Shown: positions 52,573 to 61,542, numbered from the stretch's first letter. The stretch: 64,000 bases of DNA from Bog-473 sp963828825 (GCA_963828825.1 CAWHGF010000004.1:930001-994000), one strand, 5' to 3'. The notes: generated from the letters alone by a model not told the origin. Numbers and translations are program-made.

Positions 52573-53478
52573 GTGAGCGACCACGCGGTGCGCTTCCACC
52601 AGGCCGTCTCCTTCCTTCCGACCCGCCAGATCATCCCCGTGGCCAAGGCCAGCGACGAGCTGGGCTACGGCGGCATGTACGTCTCGGACCATCTGTTCAA
52701 CCCTCGCCAGCTCGAATCGCGCTACACCTACTCGGCCCGCGAGGACGGCGCGCCGAGCTGGGGGTCCGAGACGGCGTGGCCCGACCCGATGAGCGTCATC
52801 TCCGCGCTGGCCGGCGCCACGGAGAACCTGCTCTTCACCACCGGCGTCTACATCGCACCGCTGCGCGACCTCATGACGGTGGCCAAGTCGGTCGGCACCA
52901 CCGCCGTCCTGGCGGACAACCGGTTGCGCCTGGGCGTCGGGGTGGGCTGGTGCAAGGAGGAGTTCGACCAGACCGGCCAGGACTTCGCTTCGCGGGGCAA
53001 ACGGCTGGACGAGATGATCGTCGCACTGCGCGCGCTGTGGCGCGGCGGATGGGTCGAGTTCCACGGGGACTACTACGACGTCCCGGAGTGCCAGATCGAA
53101 CCCGCCCCCACCGAGCCGATCCCGATCATCGGTGGCGGCCACTCCCCCGTGGCGCTGCGCCGCACGGCGGCCCTGTGCGACGGCTGGATCGCCGCCGGTG
53201 CCTACAGCGAGGACGAGGCGTGGATCCACCTCGCCGAGCTGCACGACGCGCTGAAGGAGGCGGGGCGGGACAATGAGGACTTCACCGTCTACCTCTCGCT
53301 CAACGAGCGGCCCGATGTCGACCTCTACCGCCGCTTCGCCGACGCCGGCGTGACCGACTTCGTGTGCGCGCCGTGGATGTTCGCCGACGTGGCCCCGGGG
53401 ACACCGGACAACGAGGCCCTGGAGGCCCGCCTGGGTGCGGTGCGCTGGTTCGCCGAGGAGATCGTCGCCCGGGTCTGA
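52573..53478 (+). CDS. LLM-class F420-dependent oxidoreductase
   Basis: A 301-residue TIM-barrel enzyme: VSFLPTRQIIPVAKASDELG, YGGMYVSDHLFNPRQLESRY, LLFTTGVYIAPLRDLMTVAK, LRLGVGVGWCKEEFDQTGQD, FASRGKRLDEMIVALRALWR and PIPIIGGGHSPVALRRTAAL. This N5,N10-methylene-H4MPT-reductase-like pattern uses F420. Start GTG 52573 lies ten bases after the P450 stop, so it is likely in the same operon and may act on a steroid-derived intermediate (inference). Confidence 0.87.
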   Translation: MSDHAVRFHQAVSFLPTRQIIPVAKASDELGYGGMYVSDHLFNPRQLESRYTYSAREDGAPSWGSETAWPDPMSVISALAGATENLLFTTGVYIAPLRDLMTVAKSVGTTAVLADNRLRLGVGVGWCKEEFDQTGQDFASRGKRLDEMIVALRALWRGGWVEFHGDYYDVPECQIEPAPTEPIPIIGGGHSPVALRRTAALCDGWIAAGAYSEDEAWIHLAELHDALKEAGRDNEDFTVYLSLNERPDVDLYRRFADAGVTDFVCAPWMFADVAPGTPDNEALEARLGAVRWFAEEIVARV

Positions 53479-53568
53479 CACACTGACACTGCGTCGAACA
53501 CACCGGCCTCGAATACACCGGCCCCGAGCACACCGCCCAGTGCGCCAAGAATCCGAGAGGAGTCGCAC

Positions 53569-54606
53569 GTGAAGACGATGAAGATCGGCCTGCAGATGGG
53601 CTACTGGAGCTCGGGGCCGCCACCCAACGCGGTGGAGCTCGTGACAGAGGCCGACCGCCTCGGCTTCGACTCGGTCTGGACGGCGGAGTCCTACGGCTCC
53701 GACGCACTCACCCCGCTGGCCTGGTGGGGATCGCAGACGCAGCGGGTCCGGCTGGGCACCTCGCTGTGCCAGCTCTCGGCGCGCACCCCGACCGCCATGG
53801 CCATGGCCGCGCTGACCATGGACCACCTCTCCGGCGAGCGCTTCGTGCTGGGCCTCGGGGTCTCGGGGCCCCAGGTGGTCGAGGGCTGGTACGGCCAGCC
53901 CTTCCCCGCTCCCCTGGCCCGCACCCGCGAGTACGTCGACGTCGTGCGCCAGGTGCTCGCCCGCGAGAAGCCCGTGACCAACGACGGCCCGCACTACCCG
54001 CTCCCCTATCCGGGCGGCACCGGGCTGGGCAAGCCCCTCAAGTCGATCGTGCACCCGCTGCGCGCCGACATCCCGATCATTCTGGGGGCCGAGGGGCCGA
54101 AGAACGTCGCCCTGGCGGCCGAGATCGCCGACGGCTGGTTCCCCATCTTCTTCTCCCCCCGCGCCATGTCCTCCTTCGAGGCCTCGCTCGACGAGGGCTT
54201 CGCCCGCCCGGGGTCCCGCCGCAGCGCGGCGGACTTCGAGGTGCTGGCGTTCGCGCCGACCGTGATCAGCGACGACACCGAGGCGGCCGCGGACGGGTTC
54301 CGGCCGTATCTCGCTCTCTACATCGGGGGCATGGGCGCCAAGGAGATGAACTTCCACTTCGACGTGTTCGCGCGCATGGGCTACGAGGAAGCGGCCACCA
54401 AGATCCAGGACGCCTACCTCGACGGGCGCAAGGACGATGCCGCGGCCGCCGTCCCCACGGCCATGGTGGAGGACATCGCGCTGGTGGGCCCCGTGGCGAA
54501 GATCCGCGACGACCTCCAGGCCTGGCGCGAGTCGCGCGCCACCACCATGCTCATCAACGGCGACGTCGCCACCTTGCGCACGATGGCCGAGCTCGTGCTC
54601 GGCTGA
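53569..54606 (+). CDS. LLM-class F420-dependent oxidoreductase
   Basis: A 345-residue LLM protein: IGLQMGYWSSGPPPNAVELV, FDSVWTAESYGSDALTPLAW, LGTSLCQLSARTPTAMAMAA, RFVLGLGVSGPQVVEGWYGQ, LPYPGGTGLGKPLKSIVHPL and ILGAEGPKNVALAAEIADGW. SGPQVVEGW and GTGLGKPLKxIxHP are hallmarks of a subgroup that includes KstR-regulated Rv3520c-like proteins, as I remember the family. GTG 53569 has GAGAGGAG at ideal spacing. A 90-bp gap with CACACTGACAC-like short repeats separates it from the previous LLM gene. Confidence 0.87.
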   Translation: MKTMKIGLQMGYWSSGPPPNAVELVTEADRLGFDSVWTAESYGSDALTPLAWWGSQTQRVRLGTSLCQLSARTPTAMAMAALTMDHLSGERFVLGLGVSGPQVVEGWYGQPFPAPLARTREYVDVVRQVLAREKPVTNDGPHYPLPYPGGTGLGKPLKSIVHPLRADIPIILGAEGPKNVALAAEIADGWFPIFFSPRAMSSFEASLDEGFARPGSRRSAADFEVLAFAPTVISDDTEAAADGFRPYLALYIGGMGAKEMNFHFDVFARMGYEEAATKIQDAYLDGRKDDAAAAVPTAMVEDIALVGPVAKIRDDLQAWRESRATTMLINGDVATLRTMAELVLG

Positions 54607-54730
54607 ACCGCTCGGGAGGCGTGAGGGGGTAGGCCGCTCGCGCGGGGCCCGCTTCCCGTTCGGCCTTCATCAGCCCAATCCGAATGCACGCGGGCTACTG
54701 TCCTGTCATCGCGTCTAGAGAGGGGCCACG

Positions 54731-55291
54731 ATGACCGACGTACCTCCCGCTCCGGCGGAACAACCTGCGGCAGGTCCGCCTCCTGCGGTGCCACCGCCGG
54801 CCCCTCCTCCACCTCCGCCTCCCGGCTATGGCGAAGGACCGAGGGCGGTTGTCGCCTCGCCCCCCGGCCTGTACTTCGATCAGGCCAGCGGGCTCAATCT
54901 TCCCGAGGGTACCGAGCTGGCCACTGTCGGCCGGCGCATCGGCTCGTATTTCTTGTCCATTGTCCTGGCCATCGTCACTCTCGTCATCGGCTACCTGATC
55001 TGGGGTCTGATCGTCTGGGGCCGGGGCCAGACGCCCACCCAGCAGGTGCTGGGCATGCGGACATGGCATCCCCAAACGGGGCGCAACGCCGGCTGGTGGC
55101 GGATGGTGCTGCGGGAGGTCATCGGGGGCTTCGTCACCGGGATCTTGGGCATCATCACCGAGGTCGTCTCGTTCATCCTCATGGCAACCGGGCGCGAGCG
55201 AAAGTGCCTGTCCGACCACATCGCCAGCACCGTGGTGCTGCGTGACCCCGACAACCGGCTGGCGAACCAGCCGGCGACCTCGACGATGTAG
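54731..55291 (+). CDS. RDD-family membrane protein
   Basis: A 186-residue protein. The first about 45 residues are a Pro-rich cytoplasmic tail (PPPAVPPPAPPPPPPPGYG). The RDD-type core follows: ATVGRRIGSYFLSIVLAIVT, LVIGYLIWGLIVWGRGQTPT, QQVLGMRTWHPQTGRNAGWW, RMVLREVIGGFVTGILGI and LSDHIASTVVLRD. The RDD core has about three helices, with the QTPTQQVLGMR loop conserved. Function is unknown; some members are ion antiporters. It stands alone, with the operator-free GTG-rich gap on the left. Confidence 0.85.
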   Translation: MTDVPPAPAEQPAAGPPPAVPPPAPPPPPPPGYGEGPRAVVASPPGLYFDQASGLNLPEGTELATVGRRIGSYFLSIVLAIVTLVIGYLIWGLIVWGRGQTPTQQVLGMRTWHPQTGRNAGWWRMVLREVIGGFVTGILGIITEVVSFILMATGRERKCLSDHIASTVVLRDPDNRLANQPATSTM

Positions 55292-55444
55292 ACGACCGAG
55301 ACGCCTTCGCCGGCTCCCGCTCACGCCGGTCGACGCCGGCCTTCCGTTGTGCGCGGCCGGGCGGGACGCCTGTGCACGCGGGGATGCAGCGATGCTGACC
55401 AGGTATGCACGACCCGGTCACACTGGTCGGCCACAATGCGGTGC

Positions 55445-56131
55445 ATGACCCTGTTCGACGTGACCGACCTCTTCGGGTCCGAGCCGCCGGCGCGTTCGAA
55501 ACCGCGTGGACCGCGTGAGGCGACCGAGGCGACCGAGGCGACCGAGGTGGACGAGGCGGCCGAGGTGGACGAGCCGACACTGCCCCGCGACGACGTCGGC
55601 GATACCGGGGCGCCGCCCGAGGTCGAGGTCCGCATCAGCAAGCGCCGAAAGAAGACGTCGGAAGCCAAGTGGGTGGGCGGGCGCATCGTCGTGTCGCTGC
55701 CGGCCCATCTCGACGTCGCGAGCCGGCAGAAGACGATCGACTGGTTGGTGGACCGGCTGCTCACGCGCCACCGCTTGCAGTCCGGTCTCACCGACGAGGG
55801 CCTGCTGGCGCGGGCCATCGAATTGAGCGACCGCTACCTCGTCGGGGCACGCCCCGTCTCGGTGCGGTGGGTCACCAACCAGACGGCGCGCTGGGGCTCG
55901 TGCTCGTACTACTCGGGCGAGATCCGCGTGTCACACCGCCTGCGCGTCGTGCCCGAGTGGGTGCTCGACTCGGTGTTGGTGCACGAGGTGGCGCACCTCA
56001 CCTATCCGGACCACTCCCGCGCCTTTCACAAGCTGGCCGGCGCCTACCCGCGCCACAAGGAAGCGGGCGTGTTCCTGGCTGGCTACGGCCTCGGCCTCTC
56101 GCATCCCGCCCCGCCGAACCCGCCGGACTGA
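55445..56131 (+). CDS. YgjP/DUF45-type zinc metallopeptidase
   Basis: A 228-residue protein. The C-terminal zincin is YgjP-like: NQTARWGSCSYYSGEIRVSH, LRVVPEWVLDSVLVHEVAHL (HExxH as HEVAH) and YPDHSRAFHKLAGAYPRHKE with the third His ligand. The first about 70 residues are an acidic low-complexity tail encoded by GAGGCGACC repeats (EATEATEATEVDEAAEVDE). The pattern is of small cytoplasmic metallopeptidases of unknown substrate. ATG 55445 gives the shortest complete form and removes an Arg/Cys-rich, antisense-like leader. Confidence 0.85.
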   Translation: MTLFDVTDLFGSEPPARSKPRGPREATEATEATEVDEAAEVDEPTLPRDDVGDTGAPPEVEVRISKRRKKTSEAKWVGGRIVVSLPAHLDVASRQKTIDWLVDRLLTRHRLQSGLTDEGLLARAIELSDRYLVGARPVSVRWVTNQTARWGSCSYYSGEIRVSHRLRVVPEWVLDSVLVHEVAHLTYPDHSRAFHKLAGAYPRHKEAGVFLAGYGLGLSHPAPPNPPD

Positions 56132-56385
56132 AGCCGCCGGCCGACAGGGTCAGGCCGACAGGGTCAAACCGTCCCGGCCCGGTGGCCGGGACGACCGGAA
56201 CCTCGTGGTGTTCACCGTCGCTCCGTTGGCGTGGCGCCGGCTTCGAGGCCGCGCGAGCGCGGGGATGCCAGAAAAACTATGCACACAACGGTTGAGAGTT
56301 CCGCAAAGGACAAGGCGGGTTCAGGGCTCGCCTGAGCACCACGAAGACCGCCAGCCCCAGCTGAACGGGGCGTCGTCGGACCCGT

Positions 56386-57549
56386 TCAGACCGGCTCGTC
56401 CGCCAGAATCTTTCCCAGCCGGCGCAGGCTCTCGTTCGCGCTGCCGAGCGTGAGCTCGATCTGCTCGGTGAGGAGGAAGAAGCGGTGCAGCGGATAGTCG
56501 CGGTCGACGCCGACCCCGCCGTGGAGGTGGGAGGCCGCATGCACCACGCGCTGGCCGCCCTCGGCGGCCCAGTACTTGGCGATCGCCACCTCGGCGGACG
56601 CCGGGAGTCCCGCCGCCAGCCGCGCTGCCGCCTGCCACGCGGTGAGCCTGATCGCCTCCGTGTCGACGTAGGCGTCGGCGGCGCGCTGGCCGACCGCCTG
56701 GAAGGTGGCGATCGGCTTCTCGAACTGGACTCGCGTCTTGGTGTACTCCGCGGTGAGCTCCAGGGCCGAGGCGCAGACGCCGGCCTCCTCGATGCAGAGC
56801 GCCGTCGTGGCGAACTCCGTGATGCAGTCGATCACCGCGGCGCCGTCCGCGCCGTCGCCGACGAGCCGGTCCGCGCCGACGCGCACACCGTCGACCTCGA
56901 CGATCGCCTCGGGGCGCCCCGTCGTCGTCGCCTGCCGCGTCAAGGAGACACCGTCGGCACCCCGCTCCACGATGAAGACACCGGGACCGGTGGCCGAGCC
57001 GTCGGCGGTCTGGCACGTCGCCGGGACCAGGATGGCGTCGGCCACGAAGGCCGCCGGCACGCAGGCCTTGGTGCCCGACAGCATCCACGAGCCGTCGGAC
57101 TGCGCGGTCGCCGTGGTGGCGGGCTCGGACCCGCCGGGCAGGATCATTTCGCCCACCAGCTCGGCCATGGCCGCGGTCAGGATCGTCTCGCCGCTGGCCA
57201 CCCCCGTGAGCCAGGTCTTGCGCTGCGCGTCGGTGCCGAAGCGGTCGACGGGCAGAGCGCCGTAGACCATTGTCTCGACCACGGGGACATAGGCCGCCGT
57301 CCGGCCCGCCGCCTCCACCACCAGGCAGGCCGCCACGAAGTCGAGTCCCGCGCCCCCGACGTCCTCGCGCAGGTGGATGCCGAGCAGGCCGGCGTCGGCC
57401 AGCTCCTTCCAGAGGTCGCGGTCGAAGGGCCCGTCGTCGCCGGCCGCCGCCTCGATCTCCTTGAGCCGGTCATGCGTCGACCGGTCGCCGAAGATCTGCC
57501 CCGCCAGCTGGCGGACGGCCTCCTGCTCTTCGCTGTAGTTGAAGTCCAT
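56386..57549 (-). CDS. chsE5: FadE27 (ChsE5)-like acyl-CoA dehydrogenase subunit
   Basis: A 387-residue acyl-CoA dehydrogenase-fold protein lacking the usual EPxAGSD loop, as is typical for the non-FAD-gripping half. Blocks are MDFNYSEEQEAVRQLAGQIF, LLGIHLREDVGGAGLDFVAA, VYGALPVDRFGTDAQRKTWL, RVQFEKPIATFQAVGQRAAD and ASHLHGGVGVDRDYPLHRFF, with LGSANESLRRLGKILADEPV at the end. QFDRPIGSFQAVGQRLADGYID and HGGVGVDTDHPVHRYF of mycobacterial FadE27 match closely. It lies 25 bp downstream of the FadE26-like gene, so the two form the alpha2beta2 dehydrogenase for five-carbon side chains (inference). Confidence 0.85.
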   Translation of the reverse strand: MDFNYSEEQEAVRQLAGQIFGDRSTHDRLKEIEAAAGDDGPFDRDLWKELADAGLLGIHLREDVGGAGLDFVAACLVVEAAGRTAAYVPVVETMVYGALPVDRFGTDAQRKTWLTGVASGETILTAAMAELVGEMILPGGSEPATTATAQSDGSWMLSGTKACVPAAFVADAILVPATCQTADGSATGPGVFIVERGADGVSLTRQATTTGRPEAIVEVDGVRVGADRLVGDGADGAAVIDCITEFATTALCIEEAGVCASALELTAEYTKTRVQFEKPIATFQAVGQRAADAYVDTEAIRLTAWQAAARLAAGLPASAEVAIAKYWAAEGGQRVVHAASHLHGGVGVDRDYPLHRFFLLTEQIELTLGSANESLRRLGKILADEPV

Positions 57550-57574
57550 GGGGTCTCCTGGCTCGTCGGCGGGC

Positions 57575-58750
57575 TCAGCGCAGCGACCGCGGCATGCCGA
57601 GGCCGAAGATCGCGATGAGGTCCCGTTGGATCTCGTTGGTGCCGCCGCCGAAGGTGAGGATGATCATGGAGCGGGCGTACATCTCCAGGCGGCCGGCGAC
57701 GACCGCGGCGGGTGAGCCGCGGGTGAGGTAGCCGGCCTGTCCGATGATCTCCATGAGGGAGCGGAAGGCCCGCAGGTAGAACTCGGTGCCGAACACCTTG
57801 ATCGACGAGGCGTCGGCGACGTCGAGGTGGCCCTGCGTCGCCTGCCACGCCACCTTCCAGTTGATGAGGCGGAGGAACTCGAGCTCGGCGTACACCCGGG
57901 CGAGATGCTCCTGCACCCATTCCTGGTCGATCACCCGCCGACCGTCCGGCAGCTTGGTGGCCTGGGCCCAGGCCCGGACATCGGTCAGGACGCGCTCGAT
58001 GATCCCGGGCGAGCACAGGGTGACCCGCTCGTGGTTGAGCTGGTTCGTGATGAGGGTCCAGCCCTGGTTCTCACCGCCGACGAGGGACGTGGCCGGCACC
58101 CGCACGTCCTCGTAGAAGGTGTAGTTGATGTTGTGGTCGCCGAGGAGCTTCATGGGCACCACGCGGATGCCGGGCGTGTCCATGGGGATCACGAACATGG
58201 AGATCCCCTTGTGCTTGGCGGCATTGGGGTCTGTGCGGGTGGCCAGCCAGACGTAGTCGGCGTCGCCGGCGAGGCTGGTGAAGATCTTGGCGCCGTTGAT
58301 GACGTACTCGTCGCCGTCGCGCACGGCCCGGGTGGTCAATGACGCGAGGTCGGTACCCGAGTTCGGCTCGGTGTAGCCGATGCAGAAGGAGATCTCGCCG
58401 GCCAGGATCTTGGGCAGGAAGAACTCCTTCTGCTCCTGCGTGCCGAAGTTCATGATCGTCGGTCCCACCGTGTTGATGGTGAGCATCGGCACGGGCGCCC
58501 CGCTGCGCATGGATTCGTCGAAGAAGATGAACTGCTCGACCGCGGAGCGCCCCTGCCCGCCCCATTCGGTCGGCCAGCCGATGCCGAGCCAGCCGTCGCT
58601 CCCCATCTGCTTGACGACCTTGCGCACCACGGGCCCGATGCCGCCCGAATGCGACAGCTCCTGCTCGAGCTCGGGGGTCAGCAGGTTCTGGTAGTAGGCG
58701 CGCAGCTCGCTCTTCAGCGCCTGCTGCTCCTCGGTTAAGGCAATCTCCAT
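57575..58750 (-). CDS. chsE4: FadE26 (ChsE4)-like acyl-CoA dehydrogenase subunit
   Basis: A 391-residue acyl-CoA dehydrogenase: LGIGWPTEWGGQGRSAVEQF, ITFDES-like FIFFDESMRSGAPVPMLTIN, ISFCIGYTEPNSGTDLASLT, HKGISMFVIPMDTPGIRVVP, LITNQLNHERVTLCSPGIIE and the C-terminal ILTFGGGTNEIQRDLIAIFG. The GxGGGTNExQRDxI end and the SPxxI pattern are those of mycobacterial FadE26, half of the ChsE4-ChsE5 dehydrogenase. It is first of the two-gene unit, 85 bases downstream of a perfect KstR-like operator shared with the divergent thiolase gene. Confidence 0.85.
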   Translation of the reverse strand: MEIALTEEQQALKSELRAYYQNLLTPELEQELSHSGGIGPVVRKVVKQMGSDGWLGIGWPTEWGGQGRSAVEQFIFFDESMRSGAPVPMLTINTVGPTIMNFGTQEQKEFFLPKILAGEISFCIGYTEPNSGTDLASLTTRAVRDGDEYVINGAKIFTSLAGDADYVWLATRTDPNAAKHKGISMFVIPMDTPGIRVVPMKLLGDHNINYTFYEDVRVPATSLVGGENQGWTLITNQLNHERVTLCSPGIIERVLTDVRAWAQATKLPDGRRVIDQEWVQEHLARVYAELEFLRLINWKVAWQATQGHLDVADASSIKVFGTEFYLRAFRSLMEIIGQAGYLTRGSPAAVVAGRLEMYARSMIILTFGGGTNEIQRDLIAIFGLGMPRSLR

Positions 58751-58834
58751 CGTGTCCCTCCCGGGTGGCGGGGGCCGGATCGGCCCTCGTCAGCGCCACG
58801 TCGGCGCCGGCCCGGCCGCGTGGGCCCGCCGCGC

Positions 58835-58848
58835 TAGAACACGTTACA
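58835..58848. promoter_or_regulatory. Perfect KstR-like operator between chsE4-like and thiolase genes
   Basis: TAGAACACGTTACA matches TnnAACnnGTTnnA at every fixed base. It sits in the 215-bp divergent gap, 85 bases before the chsE4-like start and 117 bases before the thiolase start, so one repressor could control both. Confidence 0.8.
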
Positions 58849-58965
58849 GTCCACCCCGCTCGGGCGGCCAATGGGACCGGGGGGCCGCTCCCTACCGCCA
58901 AGTAACCTGCAATCCGCCCCGGGCGGGTCCCCGGGGTCACGATCGATACCCGAGGAGCCGTCGCC

Positions 58966-60170
58966 ATGCCTGAAGCCGTCATCGTCGCCACCGGTCGCAC
59001 CCCGATCGGACGGGCCAACAAGGGCTCGCTCGTCGAGTGCCGGCCCGACGACCTGAGCGCGCTGGTGCTCCGTTCCGTGCTGGAACAGGTGCCCCAGCTG
59101 AACCCCGCCGAGGTGGAGGACGTCATCCTCGGCTGCGGCCAGCCCGCAGGCGAGGCCGGCTACAACGTCGCCCGCGTGGCCGCTCTGCTGGCCGGGCTCG
59201 ACAACGTGCCCGGCGTCACGGTGAACCGCTACTGCTCCTCCTCGCTGCAGACGATCCGCATGGCCGCCCATGCCATCCGCGCCGGCGAGGGCGACGTCTT
59301 CATCGCGGCCGGCGTCGAGACGGTCAGCCGCTACTCGCACGGCGCCTCGGACACCGGCCCGCACAACGCGGAATTCGCCGCCGCCGAGGAGCGGACCAAG
59401 GTCCGCGCCCCGCGGTGACGGAGCCCTGGACGCCGCCGGCGGGTCTGCCCGACATCTACATCGCCATGGGCCAGACGGCGGAGAACGTGGCCGAGTACGA
59501 GAAGGTCGGGCGGGCCGAGATGGACGAATTCGCGCTGCTCTCGCAGACGCGGGCGGTCGAGTCCCAGCAGAACGGGTTCTTCGAGCGCGAGATCATCCCG
59601 GTCACCCTGTCGGACGGCACGGTGGTGACCAAGGACGACGGGCCGCGGCCCAACACCACGCTCGAGGGTCTGTCCAGCCTCAAGCCCGTGTTCCGCGAGG
59701 GCGGGACCGTGACGGCCGGCAACGCCTGCCCGCTCAACGACGGCGCCGCCGCGGTCATCGTCATGAGCGACACGAAGGCCAAGGCGCTGGGTGTCACCCC
59801 CCTGGCGCGCATCGTGGCCAGCGGCGTGTCGGGGCTCAACCCCGAGATCATGGGCCTCGGACCCGTCGACGCCTGCCGCCAGGTCCTGGCCCGGGCGAGC
59901 ATGACCATCGACGACATCGACCTGGTCGAGATCAACGAGGCCTTCGCCGCCCAGGTGATCCCCTCGGCGAAGCACCTCGGCATCAGCTGGGACAAGCTCA
60001 ACGTCAAGGGTGGCGCCATCGCTCTCGGGCATCCCTTCGGCCAGACCGGGGCGCGCATCATGACGACCCTCCTCAATGCGCTCGAGGACACCGGCAAGAC
60101 GTTCGGCCTCGAGTCCATGTGCGTCGGCGGCGGCCAGGGCATGGCCATGATCGTGGAGCGCCTGAACTAA
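58966..60170 (+). pseudogene. Acetyl-CoA acyltransferase (thiolase), frameshifted
   Basis: The N-terminal part (ATG 58966 to TGA 59418) has AVIVATGRTPIGRANKGSLV and the nucleophile loop VTVNRYCSSSLQTIRMAAHA. It ends KVRAPR and stops. The downstream part, in another frame from about 59400 to 60170, carries the rest: LPDIYIAMGQTAENVAEYEK, EINEAFAAQVIPSAKHLGIS, GGAIALGHPFGQTGARIMTT and the second-Cys loop MCVGGGQGMAMI. Together they make one full-length thiolase of about 400 residues with all catalytic residues (Cys, His, Cys). One base lost near 59400-59415 in a GC-rich run explains the break. The KstR-like operator upstream suggests it once cleaved steroid or acyl-CoA side chains. Sequencing error is a serious alternative. 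Confidence 0.75.
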
Positions 60171-60234
60171 CGGGACCGTCGCCGTTCGGGCACCAACCGG
60201 CGACCGTCGCCGTTCCGGCGACCAACGCGTGCCC

Positions 60235-61293
60235 CTACGACAGTGGGGTCGAGGCGGCCGCCTGCGCCTCGTCGACGGCGGGCACCGGGCCCGGGTCGAC
60301 GCCTTCGCGGGCGGCCAGGTGCAGCGAGACGAGCCCGCCCAGGAGCGTAAGGTCGAAGAAGCGGGACAGGTCGTCGTCGCCCTCGCCGTGCACCTCGAGG
60401 ATCTCGGCCATGACCTCGTCGGTGGCGGCCCGCACGGCGGCGAACAAGCCGGCGGCGTGCCCGCCCTCGCCGGCGTGGCGCAGCAGCACCAGTGACATCG
60501 TCTGGCGCGTCACGTCGCCGCCCTGGCCCCAGCCAGCCAGCTCGTCATGGGTCAGCTCCGGCAACGTCGCGGCGAAGGCCGGCGCCTTGGCGTTGAGGTT
60601 CACCTGGGCCTTCCACCAGCGGGCGGCCACGGCGGCCACGCCGGCGGCGCCGTAGACGAGGGGGATGGTGCGCCCGAGCCGGCGCGCCAGTTCCGCCGGC
60701 GCGCCACCCGGCGCCATCAGGGCATCGCGCCGCCGGGCCAGCGCTACCGACGCCGCGTTGACCGCGGCGGTGCAGTCCGGCCCCAACCCGGCTCGGGCCA
60801 GGGCGACCAGCAGGGGTACCGTGGTCGCGCCCAGTGCGGCGCGGGCCGGACCGCCCGTGGACACCGGGCACCACGGCAGCGCGGCGTCGTCGGCCAGGCG
60901 GGCCAGTGCTCCCCCCGGTTGGCCCCCGACCGCCACCACCGTCGCCCCGCGCTCGACCGCCTCGGCGGCGGCGCTGAGCGTCTCGGCGGTGCCACCCGAG
61001 GACGAGACGGCGAAGACGAGCGTGTCGGCGTCGACGAAGGCCGGGACGTCGGACCCGTTGCGCACCCAGAAGGGCACGCGCAGGTCGGGCGCAGTGAGGG
61101 CGGCGGCCGCCGCGCCGGCCATGCCCCCGGTGCCCAGGCCGAACGCGGCGACGGCCCGGAACCCGGTGCCGTCCGACGAAGGAGACCCGCCGAACGCGTC
61201 ACCCGCCGTCTGGAGCGCCCCGGACAGCTGCTCGGGCAGGGCGGCGACGGCCTCCCACATCCCGAGCGAGTCGAGGGGGGCCTGCTCGCTCAC
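60235..61293 (-). CDS. SIS-domain phosphoglucose/phosphomannose isomerase-like protein
   Basis: A 352-residue SIS-domain protein of the bifunctional phosphoglucose/phosphomannose isomerase type: VAAFGLGTGGMAGAAAAALT, LVFAVSSSGGTAETLSAAAE, TVVAVGGQPGGALARLADDA, TIPLVYGAAGVAAVAARWWK and AQVNLNAKAPAFAATLPELT with HDELAGW. The SGGTAET loop binds the phosphate, and the C-terminal HNE-like HDE is the catalytic region. GTG 61293 overlaps the Trm112-like stop (GTGA). With the mutase upstream it interconverts fructose-6-P and mannose-6-P towards GDP-mannose for glycans. Confidence 0.85.
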   Translation of the reverse strand: MSEQAPLDSLGMWEAVAALPEQLSGALQTAGDAFGGSPSSDGTGFRAVAAFGLGTGGMAGAAAAALTAPDLRVPFWVRNGSDVPAFVDADTLVFAVSSSGGTAETLSAAAEAVERGATVVAVGGQPGGALARLADDAALPWCPVSTGGPARAALGATTVPLLVALARAGLGPDCTAAVNAASVALARRRDALMAPGGAPAELARRLGRTIPLVYGAAGVAAVAARWWKAQVNLNAKAPAFAATLPELTHDELAGWGQGGDVTRQTMSLVLLRHAGEGGHAAGLFAAVRAATDEVMAEILEVHGEGDDDLSRFFDLTLLGGLVSLHLAAREGVDPGPVPAVDEAQAAASTPLS

Positions 61294-61532
61294 CCAGACG
61301 CCGGACCGGTGGCCCGCACCCCTTCGCTCTCCGCCTTGGCCATCAGTCGCTCGTGCTCGGCCTCGCCGACAGTGACCGCCTCCTCCACGAGGAGCACCGG
61401 CACGCCATCGACCACGGCGTAGCTCGTCTTCAGCCGCGGGTTGTAGAGGACGTCCTCGTCCTCGAACCACAGGAGTGATCCCTTGTCGACCGGGCAGGCC
61501 AGGACGTCGAGCAGGAGCGGGTCGAGGCTCAT
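61290..61532 (-). CDS. Trm112/UPF0434-like small zinc-ribbon protein
   Basis: An 80-residue Trm112-like protein: LDPLLLDVLACPVDKGSLLW, NPRLKTSYAVVDGVPVLLVE. The core LACPxxKxxL...YPVxDGIPVLL is the family signature, although the second Cys pair is missing, so zinc binding may be lost. ATG 61532 lies ten bases after the mutase stop, and its own stop overlaps the SIS gene. The same small gene lies between the phosphomannomutase and SIS genes in mycobacteria; its exact role there is not known. Confidence 0.85.
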   Translation of the reverse strand: MSLDPLLLDVLACPVDKGSLLWFEDEDVLYNPRLKTSYAVVDGVPVLLVEEAVTVGEAEHERLMAKAESEGVRATGPASG

Positions 61533-61542
61533 CGTGAGCTCC

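Noticed and set aside
58966..60170. Programmed frameshifting as explanation of the thiolase break
   Set aside because: No slippery heptamer followed by a stable structure was recognised, and thiolases are not known to use recoding; mutation or sequencing error is simpler.
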